Assembly (NCBI GenBank): GCA_019359725.1
Contig: JAHHGR010000010.1
Coordinates: 1 to 64,000, forward strand
Source: Aphanocapsa lilacina HA4352-LM1
GTDB taxonomy: Bacteria; Cyanobacteriota; Cyanobacteriia; Gloeobacterales; Gloeobacteraceae
DNA: 64,000 nucleotides
Reading direction: 5' to 3'
In this document: positions 17,057 to 26,077 of the stretch, piece by piece
How positions within the stretch are numbered: the first letter of the stretch is position 1
Layout: each line of letters begins with the position of its first letter
Program-made: the position numbers and the translations under genes
The notes under the pieces: generated by a model
What the model saw: only the letters and a program-made list of their open reading frames with translations
The model's database searches: none
What the model was told of the DNA's origin: nothing

Positions 17057-17776
17057 CTAGCGCGGCGGGGCCGGTGGAATGGGAATAGTATCGATCAAAA
17101 ACTGCAGTTCGCGGTCCGGGTAATCGGCGAGGCTGAGGCCGAGCGATTGGGCCTTGTCGATATCGCTTGCGGAGATCTGGATGGTGCCTTTGTACAGCTC
17201 GCGGTCGGCAGGAAGCTCACCCGGCAAACCCTCGGTGAACGTGCGTACAGGCTTGCCTTGATCGTCGGTGATCGCGAGCAAGTCGAAGGCGGGGCTGTAG
17301 ATAAAGCGGGCCGGATGAAAACTTTTGTTCTGCAAGCTCACCTGCAAAACCAGGTTGCTCCCCTGCCAGGCGACCGAATCGACGGTGAAAGTGACGTTCT
17401 CGTCGCTGATGGCGGTGCCGAGTTTGATTTTTGCTTCGCTGGCGTCCTCGGCTGCCAGATCTTCCTGCTGTTCGAGCAACTGGTCTTCGCTCAGGATATC
17501 GGAAGGGTCCGGCATCGTCGTAAGTGAGCCGAGAATCTGCGCCTCCTTGAGCAGCCCCTTGCTTTTGCCCAGGGGCTTGCGGGTGTCGCCTAGGGCCGAT
17601 TTGGGAGCGGAGACATCCTCTAGGGCCGATTGGCCGAATTGAAAGCCGAAAACACTCGCTCCGATACCGGTAAGCAGCACCAGGGCGGCGAGGGTGAGAT
17701 TGCGCTGGCGGTAGGAGACGGGGACCGGAGGGGGCCGACGGCGCACCCGCAGACGAGGTGTGGCAGGCTTGGTCAC
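17057..17776 (-). CDS. membrane-anchored hypothetical protein
   Basis: About 239 residues from a GTG at 17776; the frame remains open further upstream into arsS, so the start is uncertain. A basic, proline-rich N-terminus (RLRVRRRPPPVPV) is followed by one transmembrane helix (LTLAALVLLTGIGASVFGFQ), a low-complexity linker, then a folded extracytoplasmic domain. That domain has the look of a DUF4352-like immunoglobulin fold (VTFTVDSVAWQGSNLVLQVS, LQNKSFHPARF, FDLLAITDDQGKPV). It is probably a single-pass inner-membrane protein with its C-terminus in the periplasm. Role unknown. Confidence 0.65.
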   Translation of the reverse strand: MTKPATPRLRVRRRPPPVPVSYRQRNLTLAALVLLTGIGASVFGFQFGQSALEDVSAPKSALGDTRKPLGKSKGLLKEAQILGSLTTMPDPSDILSEDQLLEQQEDLAAEDASEAKIKLGTAISDENVTFTVDSVAWQGSNLVLQVSLQNKSFHPARFIYSPAFDLLAITDDQGKPVRTFTEGLPGELPADRELYKGTIQISASDIDKAQSLGLSLADYPDRELQFLIDTIPIPPAPPR

Positions 17777-17849
17777 GGGGGTGAGTGGGTTGCGTCCCCC
17801 ACAATATACCTTGAGGATGTCCCATTTTTGGAGGATATCAACAGCTCGT

Positions 17850-18800
17850 TCAGGGTGCGAGGGCACCGCCGCAACTGGAACCCGAGCCTGCGGTGCAGCC
17901 GAAGCAGTGCTCGCCGGTGGCAATGGGCCGACCGATCAAATCGGCGGCCGCATACTCCCAGAGAAAACGTCCGGGCGTTCCCGGGGCCGCCAGGTCAAGC
18001 ATCTGATTGAAATCGCAGTCGTAGAGCCGCCCCTGCCAGTCGACGCTCACCAGAGTGCGGCACATCAATCCGACCAGGGTGCTCGCGTTGAAGTTGTCAC
18101 TTAAAAGGCGGTTGTAGATATCGAACTGGCCTATCCTCTGCAAATAGTGCCGGAAGCGGCGGATCGGCATGTTGGTGATGGTGAACAGGCGGTTAAAGAC
18201 GATGCCGTAATGCTCCGACAGCTCCTGCCGGTAGCACGCTTCGAGGGCGGCCTGGGCGGGCGGCAGGTAAGCACCCACGGGGTTGTAGACCAGATTGAGC
18301 AGCAGGCCGCCTGCGGGTTGGCCGTAGCCCAATTGATTGAGCTGCCTGAGGGCTGCGATACTCTGCTCGAAGACGCGGTTGCCCCGCTGTTGATCGACAT
18401 TGTCGGCCGAGTAGCAGGGCAGGGAGGCGATCACCTCGACGCGGTGGCCGGCGAGAAATTCGGCCAGATCCGACTGGCCGGGCTCAAAGAGCACCGTCAG
18501 GTTGCAGCGATCCATGACGTGCAAGCCCATGGCGCGGCCGGTTTCCACCAGAAAGCGAAATTGCGCGTTCAGTTCCGGCGCGCCGCCGGTCAGATCCAGA
18601 TTTTGCACGCGGTTGGCCCCCAGCCAGGCGGCGATGCGCCGGGCGGTGGCACAATCCATCATCTCGGTGCGTTTGGGACCCGCTTCGACGTGGCAGTGGG
18701 TGCAAGCGAGGTTGCAGTATCTGCCGAGGTTGAGTTGCAGCGTTTCGAGCGTGTCGCGCTGCAAGGTACCGGCGCGTTCGGCGAAGGTGGTGGCAGACAT
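17850..18800 (-). CDS. arsS: arsenosugar-biosynthesis-type radical SAM protein ArsS
   Basis: A 316-residue radical S-adenosylmethionine enzyme. CNLACTHC (Cys29, Cys33, Cys36) binds the [4Fe-4S] cluster that cleaves SAM; LDLTGGAPELN is the SAM-binding GGE-like strand. The C-terminal DUF3641 part (GLMCRTLVSVDWQGRLYDCD, EHCFGCTAGSGSSCGG) carries extra cysteines. This architecture is that of ArsS, implicated in making arsenosugars from methylated arsenic. No arsM or ars operon is seen nearby, so the substrate is by family only. ATG 18800 was preferred to an upstream TTG. The gene end overlaps the possible upstream extension of the next gene. Confidence 0.85.
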   Translation of the reverse strand: MSATTFAERAGTLQRDTLETLQLNLGRYCNLACTHCHVEAGPKRTEMMDCATARRIAAWLGANRVQNLDLTGGAPELNAQFRFLVETGRAMGLHVMDRCNLTVLFEPGQSDLAEFLAGHRVEVIASLPCYSADNVDQQRGNRVFEQSIAALRQLNQLGYGQPAGGLLLNLVYNPVGAYLPPAQAALEACYRQELSEHYGIVFNRLFTITNMPIRRFRHYLQRIGQFDIYNRLLSDNFNASTLVGLMCRTLVSVDWQGRLYDCDFNQMLDLAAPGTPGRFLWEYAAADLIGRPIATGEHCFGCTAGSGSSCGGALAP

Positions 18801-18852
18801 AGGCAAAGATCCACAGACCCGTCCAGGCTAACGGAAATTTGGCTGCAAAAGC

Positions 18853-19743
18853 TCATTCGAGCGGCAGGGTATCCGTTGCCGGAACGCACCGCAAATCGAG
18901 GCTGATGTCGAGCCAGGGGGCGCGGGTGATCGTGGCGCTGGTGGAAATGTAATCGACGCCGGTCGCGGCGACGGCGGCCAGGGTATCGAGGGTGATGTTG
19001 CCGGACGCCTCGGTGAGGGCGCGGCCCGCGATCAGCTGTACTGCCTCGCGCATGCGCTCGATCGGCATGTTGTCGAGCATGATCACCTGCACACCGCACC
19101 CGAGCGCCTCCTGGACCTCTTCGAGCGATTCGGTCTCGACTTCGATGGGCATCAAAAACGGGATGCGTCCGCGCAGGCGCTCGACCGCCAGCCGGATGCC
19201 CCCGGCTGCCTCGATATGGTTGTCTTTGATCATGACGGCGTCGTCGAGGCCAAAGCGGTGGTTGACCGCACCCCCCACCCGCACGGCGTACTTTTCGATG
19301 AGCCGCAGCCCCGGTGTCGTCTTGCGCGTGTCGACCAACCGGGTGCGAAGGCCCGCAAGCCGCTCGACATAGCGGCGGGTGAGCGCGGCGATGCCGCTGA
19401 GGCGCTGCAGCAGATTGAGAGCTACCCGTTCTCCCATCAGCAACGAGTGCACCGGCCCTTCGACAACGGCAATCACCGTGCGCGCTTCAGCGGCGATTCC
19501 TTCTTCGCACATCGGCGCAAAGCGCACCGCCGGATCGACGATGGCAAAGAGCCGTTCTACCAGTGGTAGCCCCGCCACTACCCCGGCTTCTTTGAGCAAA
19601 ATTTCACCGTGGCCGTTGGGGCTATCTTCGGCAAACAGCGCCTCACTGGTGCGGTCTGCGCGGCCCCAATCCTCGGCAAGCCAACTGGAAAGCAGCGGGT
19701 CGACCAGCAACGGGTGCGGCAGAGCGTAGCGATTGGTGAGCAT
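18853..19743 (-). CDS. nadC: nicotinate-nucleotide diphosphorylase (carboxylating)
   Basis: Converts quinolinate and PRPP to nicotinate mononucleotide and CO2 in de novo NAD synthesis. The 296-residue protein shows family signatures GERVALNLLQRLSGIAALTR, RLVDTRKTTPGLR, GGAVNHRFGLDDAVMIKDNH and VETESLEEVQEAL with VIMLDNM. The frame is open to 19881, but that would overlap trmD on the other strand. The ATG at 19743 gives the normal length and was chosen. It is divergent from trmD with only 28 bp between starts, so the promoters must overlap the genes. Confidence 0.95.
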   Translation of the reverse strand: MLTNRYALPHPLLVDPLLSSWLAEDWGRADRTSEALFAEDSPNGHGEILLKEAGVVAGLPLVERLFAIVDPAVRFAPMCEEGIAAEARTVIAVVEGPVHSLLMGERVALNLLQRLSGIAALTRRYVERLAGLRTRLVDTRKTTPGLRLIEKYAVRVGGAVNHRFGLDDAVMIKDNHIEAAGGIRLAVERLRGRIPFLMPIEVETESLEEVQEALGCGVQVIMLDNMPIERMREAVQLIAGRALTEASGNITLDTLAAVAATGVDYISTSATITRAPWLDISLDLRCVPATDTLPLE

Positions 19744-19771
19744 AATCTGATCGTAGGCCCCGTCAGGTGCA

Positions 19772-20455
19772 ATGCGGATCGACATCGTCACCTTGTTTCC
19801 GGAGTTCTTCACTTCGCCTCTGCAGTGCAGTCTGCTCGGCAGGGCAATCGCAGGCGGCGTGTGCAGCGTTGCGATCACCAACCCGCGCGATTTTGCCGCC
19901 GACCGCTACCGGACGGTCGACGACACTCCCTACGGCGGCGGGGCGGGCATGGTGCTCAAACCCGAACCGCTCTTCGCGGCGGTCGAGTCGTTGCCGGTGC
20001 TTGAACCGCGGGCGGTGATCCTGCTCACCCCCCAGGGAAAATCCCTCAAGCAGCCGCTGCTGCGCTCCCTCGCGGCCGATTACGCCCAACTGGTGCTCCT
20101 GTGCGGCCACTACGAAGGAGTGGATGAGCGTGTGCGCGTGCATCTGGCTACCCACGAAATTTCGCTGGGGGATTTTGTGCTCACCGGCGGCGAGATCCCG
20201 GCTTTGGCGCTCATCGACGGGGTGGTGCGCCTGCTGCCCGGCACGGTCGGCAACCGCGCCTCCCTCGCATCGGAAAGTTTCGAGGACAACTTGCTGGAAT
20301 ATCCCCAGTACACCCGCCCAGCCAACTTTCGAGGCTGGCAGGTCCCGGAGGTGTTACTCAGCGGTCACCACGCCCAGATTGCCCGCTGGCGGCGCGAACA
20401 GCAACTGGCGCGCACCCACGAGCGGCGGCCGGACTTGCAGCCGCCGGAGGCGTGA
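19772..20455 (+). CDS. trmD: tRNA (guanine-37-N1)-methyltransferase
   Basis: Methylates G37 next to the anticodon in tRNAs reading CNN codons, preventing frameshifts. The 227-residue SPOUT-family protein shows [13 protein letters not shown] at the start, [27 protein letters not shown] and the knot motif [14 protein letters not shown], followed by [16 protein letters not shown]. The usual rpsP-rimM-trmD-rplS arrangement is absent here. The stop is 3 bp before the osmolyte transporter gene, so they may be co-transcribed. Confidence 0.96.
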   Translation: MRIDIVTLFPEFFTSPLQCSLLGRAIAGGVCSVAITNPRDFAADRYRTVDDTPYGGGAGMVLKPEPLFAAVESLPVLEPRAVILLTPQGKSLKQPLLRSLAADYAQLVLLCGHYEGVDERVRVHLATHEISLGDFVLTGGEIPALALIDGVVRLLPGTVGNRASLASESFEDNLLEYPQYTRPANFRGWQVPEVLLSGHHAQIARWRREQQLARTHERRPDLQPPEA

Positions 20456-20458
20456 TCC

Positions 20459-21949
20459 ATGCGGCATCTGTGCCTGGTGGTCTTTTGGCTGTGCACAGCC
20501 TGGGCGGCTGGGGCTGAAGAACGGCTGGTGGTGGGCTCCAAGCGCTTCACCGAGTCCTACATTCTCGGAGAACTGGTGCGCCAGACGGCTGAGCGGGCGG
20601 GCGAGGCGCAGGTCACCCATCGCCAGGGGTTGGGCAACACGGGCATTTTGTTCGCGGCCCTGACCAGCGCTGAGATCGACCTTTACCCGGAGTACACCGG
20701 CACGATTGACCAAGAAGTGCTCAAAAACCGCACCCCGGCGGATCTGGCCACCCTGCAGCGGCAACTGGCCCCCCTCGGACTGGGGGTGGGAATCCCCCTC
20801 GGCTTCAACGACACCTACGCCCTTGCCATGGGCGCGGAGCAGGCCGAAAAACTGGGCATCCGCACCCTCTCAGACTTGCAGCGCCACCCCGAACTGCGCT
20901 ACGGGCTCTCGCAGGAATTTCTCAACCGCACCGACGGCTGGCCCGGGGTGCGGCGCGTCTACGGGCTTACCGCCCAACCGCGCGCCCTGGAGCACGGGCT
21001 GGCCTACGAAGCGATCGCCGCAGGCCAGATCGATCTGATCGATATTTACTCGACCGACGCGAAAATCGACCGCTACCGGCTGCGGGTGCTCGCCGACGAT
21101 CGCAAGTTCTTCCTGGCCTACGACGCGGTGCTTCTTTACCGGCTGGATCTGCCGAAGCGGTTGCCCAGGACCTGGGCGGCCATCGGCGCCCTGGAAGGTA
21201 CGCTCGATGAGCGGCAGATGGTGCAGCTGAATGCCGATGCGGAGTTGCGGGGGCTGAGTTTTGCTGAGATTGCCGGGCGGTTTTTGCGCGGCGAGAGCGA
21301 CCAGCCCGCCACTCGCAGCAGCTTGTGGGAGCAATTATTCGGTCCGGATTTCGGGCGGCTTACTTTTGAGCACCTGCTGCTGGTGTTCGCTTCGCTGGTG
21401 GTCGGCGTGGCCATCGGCGTGCCTCTGGGAATCTGGGCGGCGGCGAAACCGGCCCTTTCCCAGGTGATTCTCTCGGGCGTAGGCATCATCCAGACGATCC
21501 CCTCGCTGGCGCTTTTGGCCTTTCTCATCCCGGTCCTGCAGCAGATCGGCACTTTCCCGGCCCTGGTGGCGCTGTTTCTCTATTCGCTGTTGCCCATCGT
21601 GCGCAACACTTACACCGGGCTGATGGACATCCCCCCCGGTCTGCGCGAATCGGGGCTTGCCCTGGGTCTGCCTGCAGGAGCCAGGTTGCGGCTGATCGAA
21701 CTGCCCCTCGCTTCACGCACGATCCTAGCCGGGATCAAAACCGCCGCCGTCATCAACGTCGGCACCGCCACGATCGCCGCGTTTATCGGCGCGGGCGGAT
21801 TTGGCGAGCGCATCGCCACAGGACTCGCCCTCAACGACAACACCACGCTGCTCGCAGGCGCCATCCCGGCGGCGGGGTTGGCCCTGCTTGTCCAGTTCGC
21901 TTTTGATCTGCTCGAACGCTGGGTCGTACCCGGCGGCTTGCGTTCTTGA
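20459..21949 (+). CDS. osmolyte ABC transporter: binding protein fused to permease
   Basis: A 496-residue single polypeptide. After a signal peptide (LCLVVFWLCTAWAAGAEE) comes an OpuAC/OsmF-type binding domain (residues about 20-275; VGSKRFTESYILGELV, GNTGILFAAL, DLYPEYTGT, DLIDIYSTDAKID). The rest is a ProW/OpuCB-type permease (about 290-490; six helices, EAA-like loop around ESGLALGLPAGARL, then GAGGFGERIATGL). It should import glycine betaine, choline or a similar compatible solute, but the ligand is not proven. The binding domain precedes the permease, whereas in the fused OpuA-type proteins I know it usually follows. No ATPase subunit is adjacent, so it must be encoded elsewhere. It begins 3 bp after trmD. 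Confidence 0.9.
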   Translation: MRHLCLVVFWLCTAWAAGAEERLVVGSKRFTESYILGELVRQTAERAGEAQVTHRQGLGNTGILFAALTSAEIDLYPEYTGTIDQEVLKNRTPADLATLQRQLAPLGLGVGIPLGFNDTYALAMGAEQAEKLGIRTLSDLQRHPELRYGLSQEFLNRTDGWPGVRRVYGLTAQPRALEHGLAYEAIAAGQIDLIDIYSTDAKIDRYRLRVLADDRKFFLAYDAVLLYRLDLPKRLPRTWAAIGALEGTLDERQMVQLNADAELRGLSFAEIAGRFLRGESDQPATRSSLWEQLFGPDFGRLTFEHLLLVFASLVVGVAIGVPLGIWAAAKPALSQVILSGVGIIQTIPSLALLAFLIPVLQQIGTFPALVALFLYSLLPIVRNTYTGLMDIPPGLRESGLALGLPAGARLRLIELPLASRTILAGIKTAAVINVGTATIAAFIGAGGFGERIATGLALNDNTTLLAGAIPAAGLALLVQFAFDLLERWVVPGGLRS

Positions 21950-22013
21950 AACAGCAGTCTTCCCACAGCTGCTGCCGCAGGCCAAACCCGGCGGCCGCCC
22001 TCCCAAAATTTCT

Positions 22014-23651
22014 CTAAATATATTTATGGAAATCACTTTGTCTTTGCGCGAACAGGTCGCTTTTGCGGCTGAGGCGCTCGATCAGTTCGCGGGCGCGGCG
22101 GTAACCCACCTGGTCGTTGCGCTCGCGAAAGAGGGTTGCCGCCTTGCGCCAGTCGGCAAGCGCCGCACCGCGCTCGCCTAGGCCCGCGAGGGCCAGACCA
22201 CGATTGAGAAAGATCGGGGCGCTGTCAAAGTTGTGGTCGAGCGCCCGGTCAAAATCGGCGATCGCCTTACGGTAGCTGCGCAGCTGGAAGTTGGCGAGGC
22301 CGCGGTTGTAATAGGCCCGTCCGAAGGCCGGGTCAAGGGTGAGGGCCTGGTCGTAATCAGCCAGCGCCCCCTGGGTGTCCTGCAAACCGAGGCGGGCATT
22401 ACCGCGGCCGACGAAGGCGGCGGCCAGTCTCGGCTCCAGGGCAATCGCCCGGTCGTAGTCGGCGATCGCCTCCTTGTAGGCTTTGCTGCGCACGTACAGC
22501 TCGGCCCGGCTGCGCAGGGCAAACGCTGAAGGCGACAGGTCGATAGCCCGGCCAAAATCGCTCAGTGCCCCCTGAAGATCCCCCAGGCGGGTGCGGGTGT
22601 CCGCCCGGCCGATGTAGGCGTCGGCAGCGATCGGATCGAGGGCGAGCTGCCGGTCAAAATCGGTGAGTGCCCCTTTGTAGTCGCCCGCGCGGGTGCGCAC
22701 CAGACCCCGATTGCCGTGGGCGGCGGCGAGCTTCGGCTCGAGGCGGATCGCTTCGCCCAGATCGGTGAGGGCCGCCGGATAGTCCTTCAATTCGGCTAGG
22801 GCGACGGCGCGGTTGAGGCGGAGCATGGCCGGTGCCGGGGCGTTCAGGGCAATGGCCCGGCTGAAATCGACGGCGGCGGCCCGGTACTCTTTGAGCTTGA
22901 GCTTCGCCAGGCCCCGCTTGGCGTGGGCGAGGGCGTGGCTTGTGTTGAGCTCGATGACCCGGTCCAGGGTTTCGACGGCGGCGGCGTACTCGCCGCGCTG
23001 CTGCGCCAGAGCAGCCAGCTGCAGGTGGGCGGGCACGTAGTCGTGGGCCAGGGCCACCGCCCGCAAGTAGTCGGCGCGCGCCCCTTCGCGATCGCCGCGC
23101 TGGGCGCGCAGCAAACCCCGCTGCAGATAGGCGCGCTCCTTGCGGGCGTCGAGGGCAACGGCGCGATCGAGGTTGATCAGCGCTCCGTCGCCGTCGCCCA
23201 AAGCGTACTGGGCCATCGCCCGCACTCTTAGCCCCTCGGCGTCGTCGGGGCTGACCTGCACCGCCTTCAGATAATCGGCCCGGGCCGCGGACGCGGTACC
23301 GGCGGTAGCGTGCAGTTCGCCGCGCAGCAAATACGCTTCGCCATTGGCGGGCACCAACCGGATGGCCCGCTCGGCGTCCGCCAGGCCCCCTTTGAGATCC
23401 TCCAGGCGCAACCTTGCCTGGGCTCGCCACCGGTAGGCAGGTTCAAAGGCGGCATCCTGCCGGAGCAGCCGGTTGCACTCCTCGGCCAGGCGCGCGTAGT
23501 CGGCCCGCCGCAGGTGGGTCTGGGCCTGCTGCCACTGTTCCACCGGCATCGTCGCCTTGGGCGGTGCCGTCGGCACCCCTGAAGCGGGGGGGGCAATCCA
23601 GCCGAGCCAGGCGGCAACCAGCAAACTGAGCAAGCGACAAAAAGCAGTCAT
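22014..23651 (-). CDS. large exported TPR-repeat protein
   Basis: 545 residues: a signal peptide (FCRLLSLLVAAWLGWIAPPA) then about fourteen consecutive tetratricopeptide repeats with the recurring D-F-D-R-A-L / A-Y-x-N-R-G-L pattern (for example AYYNRGLANFQLRSYRKAIA). It is probably a periplasmic or lipidless exported solenoid scaffold; the binding partner is unknown. It is convergent with the osmolyte transporter, separated by 64 bp holding short GC-rich dyads but no clear terminator, and divergent from dapB. Confidence 0.85.
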   Translation of the reverse strand: MTAFCRLLSLLVAAWLGWIAPPASGVPTAPPKATMPVEQWQQAQTHLRRADYARLAEECNRLLRQDAAFEPAYRWRAQARLRLEDLKGGLADAERAIRLVPANGEAYLLRGELHATAGTASAARADYLKAVQVSPDDAEGLRVRAMAQYALGDGDGALINLDRAVALDARKERAYLQRGLLRAQRGDREGARADYLRAVALAHDYVPAHLQLAALAQQRGEYAAAVETLDRVIELNTSHALAHAKRGLAKLKLKEYRAAAVDFSRAIALNAPAPAMLRLNRAVALAELKDYPAALTDLGEAIRLEPKLAAAHGNRGLVRTRAGDYKGALTDFDRQLALDPIAADAYIGRADTRTRLGDLQGALSDFGRAIDLSPSAFALRSRAELYVRSKAYKEAIADYDRAIALEPRLAAAFVGRGNARLGLQDTQGALADYDQALTLDPAFGRAYYNRGLANFQLRSYRKAIADFDRALDHNFDSAPIFLNRGLALAGLGERGAALADWRKAATLFRERNDQVGYRRARELIERLSRKSDLFAQRQSDFHKYI

Positions 23652-23763
23652 AGTCGAAAAGGTGAGTCAGCCGGTAAAAACCTGCTGTTCAATTAGGGAT
23701 GCAACGGTTGTGGTCCGACGGCTCTTACACTAAATGGGCAAGAAATCCAGGGAGCATTGAACG

Positions 23764-24573
23764 ATGGCGATACCGGTGGTGGTGGTGGGATGCGCCGGCC
23801 AGATGGGCCGGGAGGTGGTGAAGGCGGTGCACGCCGCCCCCGACATGGCCGTCGTCGGCGCGGTCGACCGCAGCCATATTGACGAGGATGCAGGCGAACT
23901 GGCAGGCATTGGACCCATCGACGTGCCGGTTACCGACAACCTTGAGATCACCTGCGCCATGGTCGCCCAGGAGCGCGCCCCCGGCGTGATGGTCGATTTT
24001 ACGCACCCCCGGGGCATCTACGACCGGGTGCGCTCGGCCATCGCCTACGGCATCCGGCCGGTGGTGGGCACCACCGGTCTGCCCCCCGAGCAGATTGAAG
24101 AACTGGCCGAATTTGCCGACAAGGCGAGCACCGGCTGCATCATCGCCCCCAACTTCGCCATCGGCATGATCCTGCTGCAGCAGGCCTGCCTGCGGGCGGC
24201 AGAATATTTTGATCACGTCGAGATTATCGAGTTGCACCACAACCGCAAAGCCGACGCCCCGAGCGGCACGGCCCTGGCTACCGCCCAGATGATCGGCAGT
24301 ACCGGCAAGACTTTCAACGCCCCCGAGGTGGACGCGAGCGAACTGGTCGCCGGTGCCCGGGGTGGAGTGACCCCCGGCGACATCCGCATCCATTCGCTGC
24401 GCCTGCCCGGTCTACTGGCCCACCAGGCAGTGATCTTCGGCGGGCTTGGCCAGAGCTACACCCTGCGCCACGACACCACCGACCGCGCCGCCTACATGCC
24501 CGGGGTGTTGCTCGCCATCCGCAAGGTACTCGGTCTGAAGAGCCTGGTTTACGGGCTGGAGAAGATCCTTTGA
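23764..24573 (+). CDS. dapB: 4-hydroxy-tetrahydrodipicolinate reductase
   Basis: Reduces 4-hydroxy-tetrahydrodipicolinate with NAD(P)H in the diaminopimelate route to lysine and peptidoglycan. The 269-residue protein shows the dinucleotide motif [43 protein letters not shown] and the family signature [35 protein letters not shown] follows near the C-terminus. The ATG at 23764 has GGGAG about 8 bp upstream. It makes lysine, while the operon at 45.6-49.3 kb may degrade it. Confidence 0.96.
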   Translation: MAIPVVVVGCAGQMGREVVKAVHAAPDMAVVGAVDRSHIDEDAGELAGIGPIDVPVTDNLEITCAMVAQERAPGVMVDFTHPRGIYDRVRSAIAYGIRPVVGTTGLPPEQIEELAEFADKASTGCIIAPNFAIGMILLQQACLRAAEYFDHVEIIELHHNRKADAPSGTALATAQMIGSTGKTFNAPEVDASELVAGARGGVTPGDIRIHSLRLPGLLAHQAVIFGGLGQSYTLRHDTTDRAAYMPGVLLAIRKVLGLKSLVYGLEKIL

Positions 24574-24647
24574 TGTGATGCAGCGCCGTCCGGGGGCAAT
24601 CGCCGCACCCACCACAACTGGTATGCCCCAGCCCAGAAGAAGGGTGT

Positions 24648-25292
24648 TTAGAAGCTGAATCTAAAGCCCAACTCGACATTGTGGACGTTGGGGCTATCGG
24701 TGGTCAGACTGGTACCGAGGTTGTCGGTAAATCCGGGAGCGGCAGTGGCAAAATACCGATAACCGAGCAGAATCGTCGCACTGGAACCCAAGCGAAATCC
24801 GAGGCCGGCTTTGAACTGGTAGGCAAAGACGGTGCTGGAGCCGTTGACCGTCGTAAAACCCGGGGCGGTGATGTTGTTGGCTGAGATGCTGGAGATACCG
24901 GCACCGGCACCGATATACGGAGAGACGATATCGGTGATCTCAGGAAAGAGCAGGTCATAGTAGACATTCACCAATCCGGAGTAGGTGTCGATGTCGCCCC
25001 GCCCCGCGAAGGTATTGCCTTGAAAGACCAGCGAGCTGACATCGAAACTGGAGTAGGCGAATTCCCCTTCGATGCGAAAACCGTTGTTGATGCCGTAGCC
25101 AACCGCGCCGAAGGCAGTGTAGCCGGTATTTAAGTTGATAGCTGTACCCAGACTGGTACCGATTCTGTTGGGAAACGACGCCCCACCGCCAGCCTGAATG
25201 TACAAGCCCTCTGCAAACTGGGCCTGTGCAGACGGTGCAAATATGCCCAAAAACGCTGCGCCGCTCAATATAGCGGTTACCATGCTTTTCAT
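24648..25292 (-). CDS. outer-membrane beta-barrel protein, OmpA/OmpW-like size
   Basis: A 214-residue exported protein: signal peptide ending SAQAQF, then alternating beta strands rich in Gly and aromatic residues (LYIQAGGGASFPN, FRIEGEFAYSSFD, VNVYYDLLF, VSPYIGAGAGIS, FKAGLGFRLG, ILLGYRYFAT). The final strand is VELGFRFSF, with the terminal Phe recognised by the BAM machinery. About eight strands are likely. ATG 25292 was chosen because GGGAG precedes it at 6-bp spacing; the frame also has a GTG two codons upstream. It may be a small porin or adhesin-type barrel. Confidence 0.75.
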   Translation of the reverse strand: MKSMVTAILSGAAFLGIFAPSAQAQFAEGLYIQAGGGASFPNRIGTSLGTAINLNTGYTAFGAVGYGINNGFRIEGEFAYSSFDVSSLVFQGNTFAGRGDIDTYSGLVNVYYDLLFPEITDIVSPYIGAGAGISSISANNITAPGFTTVNGSSTVFAYQFKAGLGFRLGSSATILLGYRYFATAAPGFTDNLGTSLTTDSPNVHNVELGFRFSF

Positions 25293-25514
25293 GTTCACTC
25301 CCCCATTAACCCAAAGCTAAACTTGATACTACCCCGCTAAAGTAAAGAAAGCATTAAATGCTTCAAAATGCGAGAAATGGTATAGTTTCCTCCGAGTAGT
25401 TTGCAGCCGTTCATCGCGGCGGCGCCTCTCCCCAACAGCAGTGGGTAAAGCTGCCGGACTACCGGGAAGCCGGAGATACTGACCTCGCCCCCATCGCTAC
25501 AGGAGCATTTCAGC

Positions 25515-25928
25515 ATGCCGAGCAAACATTTTTTTCCTAGCGTTCTGGGTATATGCCTGCTCATTGCCGCCGCCGTCCCGGTGTCGGCGCAGGTGCCCGA
25601 TGCGCCGGGGCGGGGGACGGAGCTTTCCCCCGAGCAGCAGACAGCTTTGCGCCAGGCGATTGGCGAATGCCGCAAGCAAAACGAGAAGCCGCCGGCCGTG
25701 CGCGCCTGCGTGCAGCAGCGCCTGGACGGGGTCCTCACCCCCGAGCAGATGCAGGGTTACACGCGCGGCCGCGCCCAGGGCTACGGCAGCGAAGGTCCGT
25801 CCAACCTGAGCGAAGAGCAGCGCGCTGCCCGGCGCGAAACCATCCAGCAGTGCCGCACCCAAAACCAACAGCAGGGTCCGGAGGCCGTGCGCGCCTGCGT
25901 GCAGCAAAAACTGAATCTCCCCAACTAA
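25515..25928 (+). CDS. small exported protein with a duplicated cysteine motif
   Basis: 137 residues: signal peptide (LGICLLIAAAVPVSAQ) and a mature part built of two similar halves. Half one has LSPEQQTALRQAIGECRKQN and AVRACVQQRLDG; half two has LSEEQRAARRETIQQCRTQN and AVRACVQQKLN. Each half holds one pair of cysteines in helical context (C-x12-14-C), so each may form an intra-hairpin disulfide. Helical periplasmic protein; I recognise no family. It sits 18 bp upstream of a tiny membrane ORF. Confidence 0.65.
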   Translation: MPSKHFFPSVLGICLLIAAAVPVSAQVPDAPGRGTELSPEQQTALRQAIGECRKQNEKPPAVRACVQQRLDGVLTPEQMQGYTRGRAQGYGSEGPSNLSEEQRAARRETIQQCRTQNQQQGPEAVRACVQQKLNLPN

Positions 25929-25946
25929 GGTCCAACCGGCAGTGCA

Positions 25947-26054
25947 ATGAACCGCGAATGGCTGGTGTTCCTGGCCTGCATAGCCGGACTGGTGCTCTAT
26001 CTGGTTGCCTCGGCGCGGACCGAGATGTTTACGAAGTGGCCCTGGCGGCGGTGA
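25947..26054 (+). CDS. 35-residue single-pass membrane protein (candidate)
   Basis: ATG at 25947 opens a 35-codon frame: MNREWLVFLACIAGLVLYLV followed by a short basic tail ending KWPWRR. One helix spans residues 5-22, and positive residues at the C-terminus suggest N-out/C-in or anchoring. It lies 18 bp after the duplicated-cysteine gene and 23 bp before the convergent S9 peptidase stop. No strong Shine-Dalgarno is seen. It does not match the photosystem or cytochrome b6f small subunits I know. Confidence 0.4.
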   Translation: MNREWLVFLACIAGLVLYLVASARTEMFTKWPWRR

Positions 26055-26077
26055 GCAACCGCCAGGGCCTGCCTATC

